A stretch of DNA of 64,000 nucleotides from Bryobacter sp. (GTDB taxonomy: Bacteria; Acidobacteriota; Terriglobia; Bryobacterales; Bryobacteraceae): assembly GCA_022843625.1 (NCBI GenBank), contig JALHNH010000023.1, positions 40,718 through 104,717 on the forward strand, in the 5' to 3' direction. The position numbers were made by a program, and so were the translations under genes. Under the pieces are notes generated by a model. It made no database searches and was not told the origin of the DNA. It was given only the letters and a program-made list of their open reading frames with translations. Shown here piece after piece: positions 8,541 through 18,358 of this stretch (position 1 is the stretch's first letter; the number at the start of each line of letters is the position of its first letter).

Positions 8541-10756
8541 CTGTGTTTCAGTTCATTTCTTAGTCTAATGATGGACCGCGCAGAGCCAACTTCAGGAAAG
8601 ACCGCCAGAAGCTTGAGGCCCTCCTCTCGCAGCCCTGGAGTAGGATCTTTCAAGCGAAGCGCCGAGTTGATGTTCTCGACCTGCTGATAGGTGTACATGT
8701 AGCGCTGGAAGTTCTTGATACCCAGGGCTGGTGCACGTTTGAGACGGGCTTTAGCAAGGAGGTTTCGTGCGAGATCCAGCTGATTCTTGCGGGCAGCTAA
8801 TTGCGCCTGCAATTCGAGGATGGCAAAGCTGGGATCCGGGACTTGTGCGAGCGTTGCCTCAGCTTCTTTGAAGAAGCCGAGGTGAAATTGGGCAAAAGCC
8901 AGAGACCACTGAAGATCCCAATTGATGCGCAGCTTGTCGGCGTTGAAGATGTCCATGGCCAGCTTTGCGGTAGCAATCGCAGCACGATTGCCACAGACAG
9001 CCTGTGCCGCGGAGAGCATCTGGTAGTCGGCTACCGTGTTGATCATACGATTGACCGATTTAGGATCCTGCCGGTAAGTCTCGTGACTGCCTTCAGCCCC
9101 GATCTGAAGTTCCGGTATGGATTCGCAAGGGAGTTCCTGACTTGGATTGCCCACTTGGAAGAGTTGGACGCCACGATCCCGGTGGGCAGAGAAAACGCGC
9201 ACCTGATCGTAACCGCTCCATTGCCGGGCCTTGAGGAGTTCCAACTCCTGATTTGTGTATTGCATCGCCAAGGGAGTGAGGCCGAGGTAACTAGCCTGTT
9301 CTGCGGCCCAGTGGAGAACCGTGCTGGCACGCCGGACATTACCGCTTTTGAGCGCTGGCTCGATCGCTGACTGGATCACGTTGAGCGCCTCTTCGACGCG
9401 TCCTTCGAGTTGGAAAACGCGACACAAAGCGATACGAACCTCCACATAGGTGAAGGTGTCTGATTTTGGAGCTAGTGGCTGAGCCAGAGTTGCGAAAGAA
9501 AGGGCTTTTTCAGAATCGCCGCGCATAGAGTAAAGCTCGGCAGCATGTGCGTAGCCCCAGGCTAACTGGCCGAGCAGCCCATTGTCATCCGGGTGCCTGG
9601 ACAGAAGGCGCGTTTCAATCTCGATGCCCTTTAAATGGCTTTCCAGAGACTCGTTAAAAAGGCCAAGATTCTGATATCGGCGATGGCCCTGAATGTCACC
9701 AACTTGATGATAGGCGCGGGCTAGTTCCTGCAGGAGTCTCTCGTTGCCGCCCGATTCTGCGGCAAGACTATTGAGGTACGAAAGGGACTTCTCTACCATC
9801 ACTTTGCGGAGAGTAGCTGAGCCAACGATCTTCGATGCCTCATCATCGATGTCATTCAATACCGTACTGACAAGGCCATGGACCTCGTCGAATCGGCGTT
9901 GGGCTATCCTGCCCTGACGCCACGCAAGGATTGAGCCCACGGCAACAGCCAGAACCAAAGAAAAGCCAAGAGCGACAACGAGCTTGTTGCGCTGCCCAAA
10001 TTTCGACCAGCGATAAAGAAGTGTGTCCTTACGTGCGATCACCATCTGGCCATCGAGGAAACGTTGCAAGTCTTCGGCAAACTGGGCTACTGAGCCATAT
10101 CTGCGCTGGGGCTCTTCTCGCATCGCCATGGCAAGAATCAATTCGAGATCTGCCGGGAGAAGGAAAGGTTCGAGCAGCTCACGCAAGAGGACACCGAGGG
10201 AATATACATCGGAGGCAATGGTGATCCAGCCGCCCCTGACCTGTTCAGGACTGGCATAGCGCGGTGTGAGGGGGGCTGAGCCGGTGTGGCCGGTTTCATG
10301 CTGTTTGGCGATGCCGAAGTCGAGGAGCTTGGGAATGCCTTCAGCTGTAACGAGAATGTTGGCAGGCTTGAGATCACGATGGACGACCAGAGCGGCGTGA
10401 GCATGTTGAACAGCCTGACAAGCCATGATGAAGAGTTCAATACGCTCGAACAAGTTGAGATGGTGATTCGATACATAAGCATCGAGGGGCTCGCCCTTGA
10501 CAAGTTCCATCACGATGTACGGCAGCCCGAAGTGGTTGCCCCCGTCGATCAACTGGGCGATGTAGGGGTGGTGAAACTGGGCCAGAATGCGCCGTTCGGA
10601 TTCGAAGCGTTCCAGGTGAGCCATGCCCGGGCGGAGAACCTTGATGGCGACACGCTGGTCAAATTGGCCGTCGTCGCGCCGGGCTTCATAGACGGTACCC
10701 ATTCCGCCTTCACCGATCACACAGAGGATGCGATAGGGGCCGATGCGCGAGAGCAT
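8537..10756 (-). CDS. Membrane Ser/Thr protein kinase with TPR sensor (second of tandem pair)
   Basis: A 739-residue paralogue of the neighbouring kinase, without that protein's N-terminal module: the glycine loop GEGGMG begins near residue 15. VAIK, HRDLKPAN, DFGIAK and YASPEQ are intact. A transmembrane helix (VVALGFSLVLAVAVGSIL) lies near residues 265-285, followed by AQRRFDEV and about 430 residues of TPR-like helices. The gene starts 2 bases after the ECF sigma stop, which implies translational coupling. In ECF43-type systems (EcfP/PknT of Vibrio parahaemolyticus) a neighbouring kinase activates the sigma factor by threonine phosphorylation. A similar role is plausible here but not shown. 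Confidence 0.93.
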   Translation of the reverse strand: MLSRIGPYRILCVIGEGGMGTVYEARRDDGQFDQRVAIKVLRPGMAHLERFESERRILAQFHHPYIAQLIDGGNHFGLPYIVMELVKGEPLDAYVSNHHLNLFERIELFIMACQAVQHAHAALVVHRDLKPANILVTAEGIPKLLDFGIAKQHETGHTGSAPLTPRYASPEQVRGGWITIASDVYSLGVLLRELLEPFLLPADLELILAMAMREEPQRRYGSVAQFAEDLQRFLDGQMVIARKDTLLYRWSKFGQRNKLVVALGFSLVLAVAVGSILAWRQGRIAQRRFDEVHGLVSTVLNDIDDEASKIVGSATLRKVMVEKSLSYLNSLAAESGGNERLLQELARAYHQVGDIQGHRRYQNLGLFNESLESHLKGIEIETRLLSRHPDDNGLLGQLAWGYAHAAELYSMRGDSEKALSFATLAQPLAPKSDTFTYVEVRIALCRVFQLEGRVEEALNVIQSAIEPALKSGNVRRASTVLHWAAEQASYLGLTPLAMQYTNQELELLKARQWSGYDQVRVFSAHRDRGVQLFQVGNPSQELPCESIPELQIGAEGSHETYRQDPKSVNRMINTVADYQMLSAAQAVCGNRAAIATAKLAMDIFNADKLRINWDLQWSLAFAQFHLGFFKEAEATLAQVPDPSFAILELQAQLAARKNQLDLARNLLAKARLKRAPALGIKNFQRYMYTYQQVENINSALRLKDPTPGLREEGLKLLAVFPEVGSARSIIRLRNELKHR

Positions 10757-10758
10757 CT

Positions 10759-11322
10759 CTAAACCTTTTCGTTGTTCATGTAGCGACCGAGCCAGGCTTC
10801 GGCCATACGTTGTTCACGGCCTACGGTTGCGACGCTGATCGATAGCGCTTCGGCGGTTTCTTCGACACTCATACCGGCGAAGAAGCGCATCTCGATAACC
10901 TTGGCCTTGCGCTCGTCGAACTTAGCGAGTTCGTTCAAGGCATCATCGAGATCGACCAGGATTTCAGGGCGCTGCTGAGCGGCGTCCATGGCCTCGTTGA
11001 GCTGGACGTTAGCGACGCCTGCACCACGCTTGACCCGGTTGCGACCGCGGGCGTGGTCTACGAGAATTTGACGCATGAGGTGCGCGGCTACACCAAAGAA
11101 GTGAGCGCGGTTCTTCCAGTCCTGATTCTCCTGGTTGGCGAGCTTTACATAGGCTTCGTGCAAGAGCGCCGTGGGCTGAAGGGTGTGGCCATCTCGCTCT
11201 TTACGAAGGTAGCTGGCAGCAAGGCGGCGCAACTCGTCATAAACAATCGGGGTGAGTAGCTCAAGAGCGCCCGGGTCGCCTTCGCGCCATTGTTGCAGGA
11301 GTACGGTTACTTGTTCGGGCAT
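10759..11322 (-). CDS. ECF-family RNA polymerase sigma factor linked to kinases
   Basis: A 187-residue sigma factor with region 2 (YDELRRLAASYLRKE, LLHEAYVKL) and region 4 (VIEMRFFAGMSVEETAEAL then a recognition helix SVATVGREQ). The open frame extends far upstream to 11583, but that extension lies inside pgeF. The ATG at 11322, giving MPEQVTVLLQQW, fits the family and leaves a 4-base gap after pgeF. No anti-sigma factor is present; two Ser/Thr kinases follow immediately. This matches the kinase-associated ECF groups common in Acidobacteria and Planctomycetes. The target promoters cannot be read from this window. Confidence 0.92.
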   Translation of the reverse strand: MPEQVTVLLQQWREGDPGALELLTPIVYDELRRLAASYLRKERDGHTLQPTALLHEAYVKLANQENQDWKNRAHFFGVAAHLMRQILVDHARGRNRVKRGAGVANVQLNEAMDAAQQRPEILVDLDDALNELAKFDERKAKVIEMRFFAGMSVEETAEALSISVATVGREQRMAEAWLGRYMNNEKV

Positions 11323-11326
11323 TAGA

Positions 11327-11938
11327 TTAAATAATGCGAATTGCACTGACCATGCGGCCAGCGGATTCGGTGTCCCTTCGGAAAGAATGGAAGAGATCCG
11401 GGTTGCATTTTGTGCAGTGCTTGGAAACCCAGATGTTATCAAGATCGAGGCCAGCTTCGACAAGCTGCCGTTCGTTGGCTTCTGCGAGATCGACACAGGT
11501 CTTGCCTTCTGACCCGAAGTGTGGCGAGACTTCAGGGCCGACCTCAAAGCAGCATAGGCCGATACCAGGGCCAATGGCGGCACTCAGTGATGAGAGCTCT
11601 GCGCCGAGGGCCAGCATCTCGTGAACGGTGCGGGCAACAATTTCTTCAACAGTGCCTCGCCATCCGGCATGAACTGCGGCTACGATTCGAGCGCTTGGAT
11701 CGGCAAGGAGGATCGGCAGGCAATCTGCGGTGCGGACGGAAATCCAGAGCTCGGGACTAGTGGTGATGAGGGCGTCCCCTTCACCCTGGAGGCCCTCCGC
11801 CTTACTGCGTAGAACTTTTCCGGAGTGGATTTGCTTGAGCCATGCATGCCCGGACTCAGGCAGCCAGGCCTCGTCTTCGCGAGTACCGAAGCCGTGCTCG
11901 ACTTCAGGAATTTCCTTGAGTGTGGGAGCGTGGATCAT
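11327..11938 (-). CDS. pgeF: PgeF/YfiH-family peptidoglycan editing factor (laccase-domain protein)
   Basis: A 203-residue protein of the DUF152/multicopper-polyphenol-oxidase family. Members (YfiH/PgeF, YlmD) are zinc-dependent and have been tied to removal of L-Ser-containing peptidoglycan precursors and to purine nucleoside phosphorylase-like activity. Visible signatures are WLKQIHSG, the RTADCLPILL block with conserved Asp-Cys, VAAVHAGWRGT with the metal-binding His, and IGPGIGLCCFEVG. It overlaps nuoB by 4 bases and is followed 4 bases later by the sigma factor, so all three are probably co-transcribed. It is slightly short for the family (usually about 240 residues) but all core motifs are present. 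Confidence 0.9.
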   Translation of the reverse strand: MIHAPTLKEIPEVEHGFGTREDEAWLPESGHAWLKQIHSGKVLRSKAEGLQGEGDALITTSPELWISVRTADCLPILLADPSARIVAAVHAGWRGTVEEIVARTVHEMLALGAELSSLSAAIGPGIGLCCFEVGPEVSPHFGSEGKTCVDLAEANERQLVEAGLDLDNIWVSKHCTKCNPDLFHSFRRDTESAGRMVSAIRII

Positions 11939-12489
11939 CCGAGCTGCACGAGGTTAACGCGCTTCTGGAAATCCGCGAGCATTTCTTCGCTGAGGCGGAC
12001 GTGAGTTGGCTTGCGGGTGAGAGTCCGCATCTGGTCGATTTTGTCCTGGAGCTTCATCAGGCCATAGAATAGGTTCTCAGGCCGTGGCGGGCAACCGGTG
12101 ATGTAGACATCGACAGGGATTATCTTGTCCACTCCCTGAAGCACCGAGTAGGTGTTGAAGGGGCCACCGACGCTGGAACAGGCACCCATGGAGATGACCC
12201 ATTTGGGCTCGGGCATCTGATCGTAGATGCGCTTGAGGACTGGTGCCATTTTGAGGCTGACAGTGCCGGCGACGATCATGAGGTCTGCTTGACGGGGGGA
12301 AGGGCGGAAAACTTCGGCACCAAAACGGGCCATGTCAAAGCGCCCGGCGGTACTGGCAATCATTTCGATTGCGCAGCAGGCGAGGCCAAAACTGAGAGGC
12401 CAAATCGCAGACTTGCGAGCCCAGTTAAAGACATAGTCTACCGAGGTGGTAATGAAGTTTTGCTCGAATTGATTTTGGAGCGTGATCAC
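11935..12489 (-). CDS. nuoB: NADH-quinone oxidoreductase subunit B (orphan nuoB)
   Basis: A 184-residue complex I subunit that binds the terminal Fe-S cluster N2 next to the quinone site. The cluster ligands appear as the double cysteine in GLACCAIEM, the cysteine in MGACSSVGG and the one in GCPPRPE. The order and spacing are those of NuoB. No other nuo gene is in the window: it heads a directon with pgeF, an ECF sigma factor and two kinases, so it is detached from the usual nuoABCD cluster. It may be a duplicate, or the genome may have a scattered complex I. A small NiFe-hydrogenase subunit is an unlikely alternative given the strong match to NuoB. Confidence 0.93.
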   Translation of the reverse strand: MITLQNQFEQNFITTSVDYVFNWARKSAIWPLSFGLACCAIEMIASTAGRFDMARFGAEVFRPSPRQADLMIVAGTVSLKMAPVLKRIYDQMPEPKWVISMGACSSVGGPFNTYSVLQGVDKIIPVDVYITGCPPRPENLFYGLMKLQDKIDQMRTLTRKPTHVRLSEEMLADFQKRVNLVQLG

Positions 12490-12519
12490 AAGAAGGAACT
12501 TTTAGTTTAACTTGAGAGT

Positions 12520-12744
12520 ATGGCTGGAAATTCACACAACTCGAACGCGTACACAGATCAAGAGAAAAAATTCCTGATGGGCCCCCTGCTCGTGGGAACT
12601 CTTGCGGTCTCAGTTTTCTTATACGTGTACTTCACAATTCCTTCGAAACCTTACGAATTGCATGAGGCTTCGCATGCTGAAGCTTCGCACGATGCAGGTC
12701 ACTCAACAGGTAAGGAAGTAAAGCACGAAGAAGCTAAGCACTAA
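12520..12744 (+). CDS. Small membrane protein with histidine-rich tail
   Basis: A 74-residue protein that I do not recognise. It has a polar N-terminus, one transmembrane helix (about residues 20-40, GPLLVGTLAVSVFLYVYFTI) and a charged tail with six histidines among its last 27 residues, which could bind metal. It is divergent from nuoB with a 30-base gap and its last 11 bases overlap the end of the convergent gene at 12734. The coherent helix and the well-placed start support a real gene. A role beside respiratory proteins is only a guess from position. Confidence 0.6.
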   Translation: MAGNSHNSNAYTDQEKKFLMGPLLVGTLAVSVFLYVYFTIPSKPYELHEASHAEASHDAGHSTGKEVKHEEAKH

Positions 12745-13132
12745 GCCACTGTTTGGCTAGAGCCTCCGGATCCTCATTCAGCGTCAGCAACTGCTGAGCT
12801 GTTGGTTCGTTATCTACAAAAAACGTCGCTTCGACACCTTGCGCCGTTGGCTTAAGGTCGAGGCGGCGTTCTTTTGCTTCCAGGCGCAGGGTTGTGTCGA
12901 GCCATGTGAAACGAACCATGGTGCGCTGGGTGTGACCAATGATGCGGCAGGCAGTGAGGAATTTTTCTGTGAAGGGGCCGGTTTTGAGGGCTTCGGCAAT
13001 AGGGGCAGCGGCGAGTGCCGTCTGACGGTCTGCCTCGCGGCGGGCCTGTTCTTCTTTCTGTTTTAGCGGGTCTTTTTCTTCGCGCGACTCGAGCGCCTTC
13101 AGGTTGTTCTCGAGATTGTCGAGGAAGCTCAT
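12734..13132 (-). CDS. Conserved-looking hypothetical cytoplasmic protein
   Basis: A 132-residue protein of unknown function. The first half is a charged, probably coiled-coil helix (ESREEKDPLKQKEEQARREA). The second half is a small alpha/beta region with VRFTWLDTTLRLEAKERRL. The open frame runs to 13189, but the ATG at 13132 (MSFLDNLENN) has GAGG just upstream and avoids overlap with the divergent gene, so I prefer it. No signal peptide or membrane helix is visible. Confidence 0.65.
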   Translation of the reverse strand: MSFLDNLENNLKALESREEKDPLKQKEEQARREADRQTALAAAPIAEALKTGPFTEKFLTACRIIGHTQRTMVRFTWLDTTLRLEAKERRLDLKPTAQGVEATFFVDNEPTAQQLLTLNEDPEALAKQWLSA

Positions 13133-13154
13133 ATCCTCACGGTACAATGAGATT

Positions 13155-13577
13155 ATGTTCTTTCGCCGGGAAAAGCCTGTAGTTCTCAAATTTGAAGATC
13201 ATTTGGAAAGCCTGAAGCTAAGCGGCATGGCCGTTGGCAAAACCACCAATGGCAAAGCTCCAGTAATGCGCAAAGGTTGCGCGGCAGTGTTGCTGGATCA
13301 GGGGGAGAAGGTTGGAATCGAGCGTGCGGGAGTGGTGGTGGGCCACGAAATCGGGGAATTGACTCATGGCGGTTATCAGATGTTCTTTGTGACACCTACG
13401 GGTGTAAAAGAACCGGCATTAGCAGAACAGCTGCGGGAGTTGCACGATTTTCAGGAAGACTTGCGCAAAGGACTTGGGCACGACAGCCTTTACAACACTA
13501 GCCTGGGAACCACGAACCCGCGTCATCTGTATGACCGCGTGAAGGGCCGTGATTCCCACGCCAAGCATTCACACTAA
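13155..13577 (+). CDS. Hypothetical protein
   Basis: A 140-residue protein that I do not recognise. It starts MFFRREKPVVLKFEDHLE; the upstream extension of the frame to 13104 lies inside the divergent gene and is unlikely to be translated. The middle has a small beta-rich region (KGCAAVLLDQGEKVGIERAG) followed by an amphipathic helix and a His-containing C-terminus (DSHAKHSH). There is no membrane segment. The stop overlaps the stop of the convergent cyclophilin gene within four bases. Confidence 0.65.
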   Translation: MFFRREKPVVLKFEDHLESLKLSGMAVGKTTNGKAPVMRKGCAAVLLDQGEKVGIERAGVVVGHEIGELTHGGYQMFFVTPTGVKEPALAEQLRELHDFQEDLRKGLGHDSLYNTSLGTTNPRHLYDRVKGRDSHAKHSH

Positions 13578-14062
13578 GCTTCGGTGATGGTAACGCTGTT
13601 GAGGGTATCGCCACCGGCGATGGAATCTACTACAGACTGACCTTCGAGAACCTGGCCAAAGACGGTGTGCTTGCCGTCGAGCCAATCGGTCTTGATGTGC
13701 GTGATGTAGAACTGGCTGCCGTTGGTGTTGGGGCCGGCATTTGCCATAGCCAAGCTGCCTACCTTGTGGCGAAGCCATTCGTTGCCAGCAAATTCGTCGG
13801 CAAAACGATAGCCAGGGCCTCCACGACCAGAACCTTCTGGGTCGCCGCCCTGAACCATGAAATCTTTAATGACGCGATGGAATGTAGTGCCATTGTAGAA
13901 GCCGTCGTTTGCAAGGAAGACGAAGTTGCTTACAGTGTTGGGAGCATTCTTGGGATAGAGTTCGACAACGATCTTGCCTTTGGCCGTATCGAAAGTTGCA
14001 GTGTAAGACTTGGTGACGTCGATCGACATCGGCGGCGGAGCCGGATAGGATTTTTGAGCCAT
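13574..14062 (-). CDS. Peptidyl-prolyl cis-trans isomerase, cyclophilin type
   Basis: A 162-residue cytoplasmic-type cyclophilin that catalyses proline isomerisation during protein folding. The core is complete: GKIVVELYPKNAPNTVSNF, the catalytic arginine in FHRVIKDFMVQGGDP, GGPGYRFADEF, the SLAMANAGPNTNGSQFYI block and KHTVFGQVLEG. There is no signal peptide, only a short polar N-terminal stretch with prolines, so it resembles PpiB. Start choice: ATG at 14062, with no better upstream candidate. It stands alone between convergent and divergent neighbours. Confidence 0.94.
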   Translation of the reverse strand: MAQKSYPAPPPMSIDVTKSYTATFDTAKGKIVVELYPKNAPNTVSNFVFLANDGFYNGTTFHRVIKDFMVQGGDPEGSGRGGPGYRFADEFAGNEWLRHKVGSLAMANAGPNTNGSQFYITHIKTDWLDGKHTVFGQVLEGQSVVDSIAGGDTLNSVTITEA

Positions 14063-14128
14063 ATTCTTTCAGTGTAAGCTTTGAATCTACCAACTTGAGG
14101 CTTGCGGTAGAAGCAGCGGTGCGAAAGA

Positions 14129-15661
14129 ATGTGGAGCATGTTCTTGCGATTGGGAATTCTGTGCTGCTTCATAACTCTGGCCTGGGGCGGAGATGCCGAA
14201 TTTCTGCGACGGGTGACACTCGATTTGACAGGCCGCTTACCTGAGCCATCAGTGGCGAAGCAGTTTTTGGCGGACAAGGATCCGAACAAGCGCACGAAGA
14301 TGATCGACAGTTTGTTCCCGCCGATTCCTGAGGTGGGGATGCGAGCCATCAAGGATGCGCCGTTTCTGGACCGCTGGGCTTACTTCTTCAATGATCTCTT
14401 CCGCAATGGGCAATTGCTTGAAGAAGGCATCAATACTTTCTACGATTTCACTTATAAATCCCTTCTGCTGAACGTGCCGTATGACGAGATGGTGCGTGAC
14501 ATGATCACGGCATCGGCGGTGTCGACCTGGGCGGACGGGGCCTCAAACTTTCTGGCGCGCAGCCATGTCTTTGAGGGCGATGGCTATGTGATGAATCATG
14601 AGGACACCGCTGACGAGATTGCGATCAATACTTCGCGGATCTTTCTTGGCGTGAATCTGGAGTGCGTGTCGTGCCATGACGGTAAAGGCCATCTGGAGAA
14701 GATCAATCTTTGGCTGGCAGATCGCAAGCGGTCCGATTTATGGCGGCAGGCGAGCTTCTTTGGCAAGACCTACATCGCACCGGTTTACGGGCGAACGCCA
14801 CAATTCATGGTGAAGGATAAACGGGCAGGTTATGACCTTACGACAGTGAGTTCGTTGCGGCCTCCGCGCAAGAAGGGGGAAGATGTCACGCCCACGTTTA
14901 TATTGGATGGGGCACGAGCCAAAGCTGGAGAGCGGGAGCGCGAGGCCTACGCAAGAATGCTCACCGGGCATCCCCAGTTTGCCAGGACTACCGTCAACAT
15001 GATCTGGGCGGAGTTGATGGGCCAGGGAATTGTCGAGCCAATTTTCGATTTTGACCTGGCGCGGCAGGACAAGAAGAATCCCCCGCCGGCACCATGGACC
15101 TTGCAACCGAGCGACCCGGATTTGCTCGATGGGCTGGCTGCCGAGTTTCAAGCCAAAGGCTATGACCTGCGGTGGTTGATCCGGCGGATCGTCACTTCGC
15201 CTCAATATCAATCGCTGCAAGTATCGCGGCGCATGAGTGCCGAACAGATGTGGGATTCGATCTCGCAGATCACCGGCCAGCAGCAGGAAGTGAAAGTGAG
15301 CTTCTCTGACAAGAAAGTGAAGTGGGTGATGCAGACACGATCACCACAGGATCTTGAGAAGAGCGGGATGAAGAAGACACATGCGGTGTTGTCGGCTTTT
15401 GGGCAATGTGACCGCTATAATGCACAGGCGGACAGGAAGCCCACGATGATTCAGACGGCACTGTTGTTGAACGATGCAACGGTGAAAGAAAAACTGAAGG
15501 TGGATGCAACGAAGAAGATGAGTCCTGAGTTTGCCGAGGATTTGTTCTACAGGGCATTGAGCCGACCACCTACAGAGGCGGAGATGAAGGTGGCGCTTGG
15601 GCTTGAGGTGGAAGACCTCCTGTGGGTGATGGTGAACCGGTTGGACTTTCTCTTTTATTGA
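14129..15661 (+). CDS. DUF1549/DUF1553 protein without N-terminal cytochrome domain
   Basis: A 510-residue exported protein. A signal peptide (about 1-20, ending LAWGGDAE) leads directly into DUF1549 (FLRRVTLDLTGRLPEP), which carries one CxxCH heme motif (LECVSCHDGKGH), and then DUF1553 (ARTTVNMIWAELMGQGIVEP; TSPQYQ). The family is abundant in Planctomycetes and Solibacteres, always paired with DUF1501, and its biochemical role is unknown. Compared with the two other copies in this window (755 and 1029 residues) it lacks the PSCyt1 cytochrome module, so it is a short version with a single heme site. The DUF1501 partner follows after about 10 bases. Confidence 0.88.
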   Translation: MWSMFLRLGILCCFITLAWGGDAEFLRRVTLDLTGRLPEPSVAKQFLADKDPNKRTKMIDSLFPPIPEVGMRAIKDAPFLDRWAYFFNDLFRNGQLLEEGINTFYDFTYKSLLLNVPYDEMVRDMITASAVSTWADGASNFLARSHVFEGDGYVMNHEDTADEIAINTSRIFLGVNLECVSCHDGKGHLEKINLWLADRKRSDLWRQASFFGKTYIAPVYGRTPQFMVKDKRAGYDLTTVSSLRPPRKKGEDVTPTFILDGARAKAGEREREAYARMLTGHPQFARTTVNMIWAELMGQGIVEPIFDFDLARQDKKNPPPAPWTLQPSDPDLLDGLAAEFQAKGYDLRWLIRRIVTSPQYQSLQVSRRMSAEQMWDSISQITGQQQEVKVSFSDKKVKWVMQTRSPQDLEKSGMKKTHAVLSAFGQCDRYNAQADRKPTMIQTALLLNDATVKEKLKVDATKKMSPEFAEDLFYRALSRPPTEAEMKVALGLEVEDLLWVMVNRLDFLFY

Positions 15662-15671
15662 GGTGATGGGG

Positions 15672-16984
15672 ATGTTGCTATCAAGACGAACTGCTTTGCA
15701 GATGGCCTTTGCGGGAAAGAAAACTGAGCCTCGCGGGTCAGCCGATTGCGTAATCTTTCTGAACCTGCAGGGCGGGCCACCACAGATGGATACGTGGGAT
15801 GTGAAAGAGGGCAAGTGGGCACCAGAGAACCGCGATCTTGTCACCGTGAAGCAGGGCTATCAATTCCCCCGTGCGCTGATGCCCAAGATGATCGAGCGGC
15901 TGGACGATGTGTTGATGGTGCGCAGCATGGAAGCCTGGGAGACGGTTCATAGCCGGGGGCAATATTATTTGCAGACCGGACATGCAGTGAGCCCAGCGCG
16001 GGTAAAAGAGTCGCCATCAATGGGGTCTGTGATTGCCTACGAGGCAGCGAAGACGCGCAAGGAAAGCGATTATCTGCCTCCGTTTGTATCAATGAACTAT
16101 GAGGCATCAACGATGTATGGGCCGCTGATTCGCGAGGGTTGTCTGCCGGCGGATGCTTCGCCGTTGACACTCGATCTTGCCAGCGGAAGTCTGCCCTTCC
16201 TGCTGGAAGACAGCGAGAAGGACCGCTTTGCCAAGCGCTGGGCGGCATTGATGGATATGGATGCAGCCCGCAATGGATTGAAGCCGGATTCGCCTCAGGA
16301 GATGCGGCAGTTTGCCAGCTTCGCAAGAGCAGTGGAGAAGATGATGCGCAATCCGCAGGTGAAGCAAGTACTCGCCATGAAGCCGGAAGAGAAGCAGGCT
16401 TATGGCGGGACTCCCTTTGGCGATGCATGCTTGCTGGCTCGCAACATGGCAGCGGCCAAGGCCGGGGCTAAGTTCATCATGGTGACGCAGCCGGGTTGGG
16501 ATCTGCATGGAAACTTGTACGGCAAGGATCTGGGCAAGTCGGCAACGGGGGGAGTTTACAAGTTAGCCAAGGACCTTGATGCCGCGATGAGTGCGCTGCT
16601 ATTTGATCTGAAGCGGATGGGGCTACTCGAGCGGACGCTGGTGATTGCAATGGGCGAATTTGGCCGGACGCCTGGCGATTTAACCTCGCTCGCTGGACGG
16701 GAGCATTACGCCAAGGCGATGGTGGCGGCCTTTGCTGGCGCGGGTGTGAAGGGGGGCAGAGTGATGGGAGCTACCGATGCTGAAGCAGCGAATGTGACCG
16801 ACTTTGGCTGGAAGAAGAAGCGGCCTATTTATGTTGAGGATGTCTGCGCGACTGTTTACAGCGTGCTGGGTATTGATGCGAACTCTCGGATCCGCAATAC
16901 ACCTTCGGGCCGGGATTTCGTATATGTAGATCCAGCCGCAGGAACGCGGGTAATTGACTTCGGTGAAGTGAGTGAGTTCTTCGC

Positions 16985-16988
<4 letters not shown>
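15672..16988 (+). CDS. DUF1501 protein, twin-arginine-like leader
   Basis: A 438-residue protein of the DUF1501 family, distantly related to sulfatases and alkaline phosphatases. It has a leader with SRRTALQMAFAG, the N-terminal FLNLQGGPPQMDTWD motif, the MVTQPGWDLHGN metal-site region and the conserved MGEFGRTPG. Several starts are possible (GTG 15663, ATG 15666, ATG 15672). I chose ATG 15672 because GAGGTG lies 8 bases upstream. It is translated right after its DUF1549/DUF1553 partner. The last four bases CTAG also hold the stop of the convergent DUF1501 gene. Function beyond the family is unknown. Confidence 0.88.
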
Positions 16989-18354
<1,366 letters not shown>

Positions 18355-18358
<4 letters not shown>

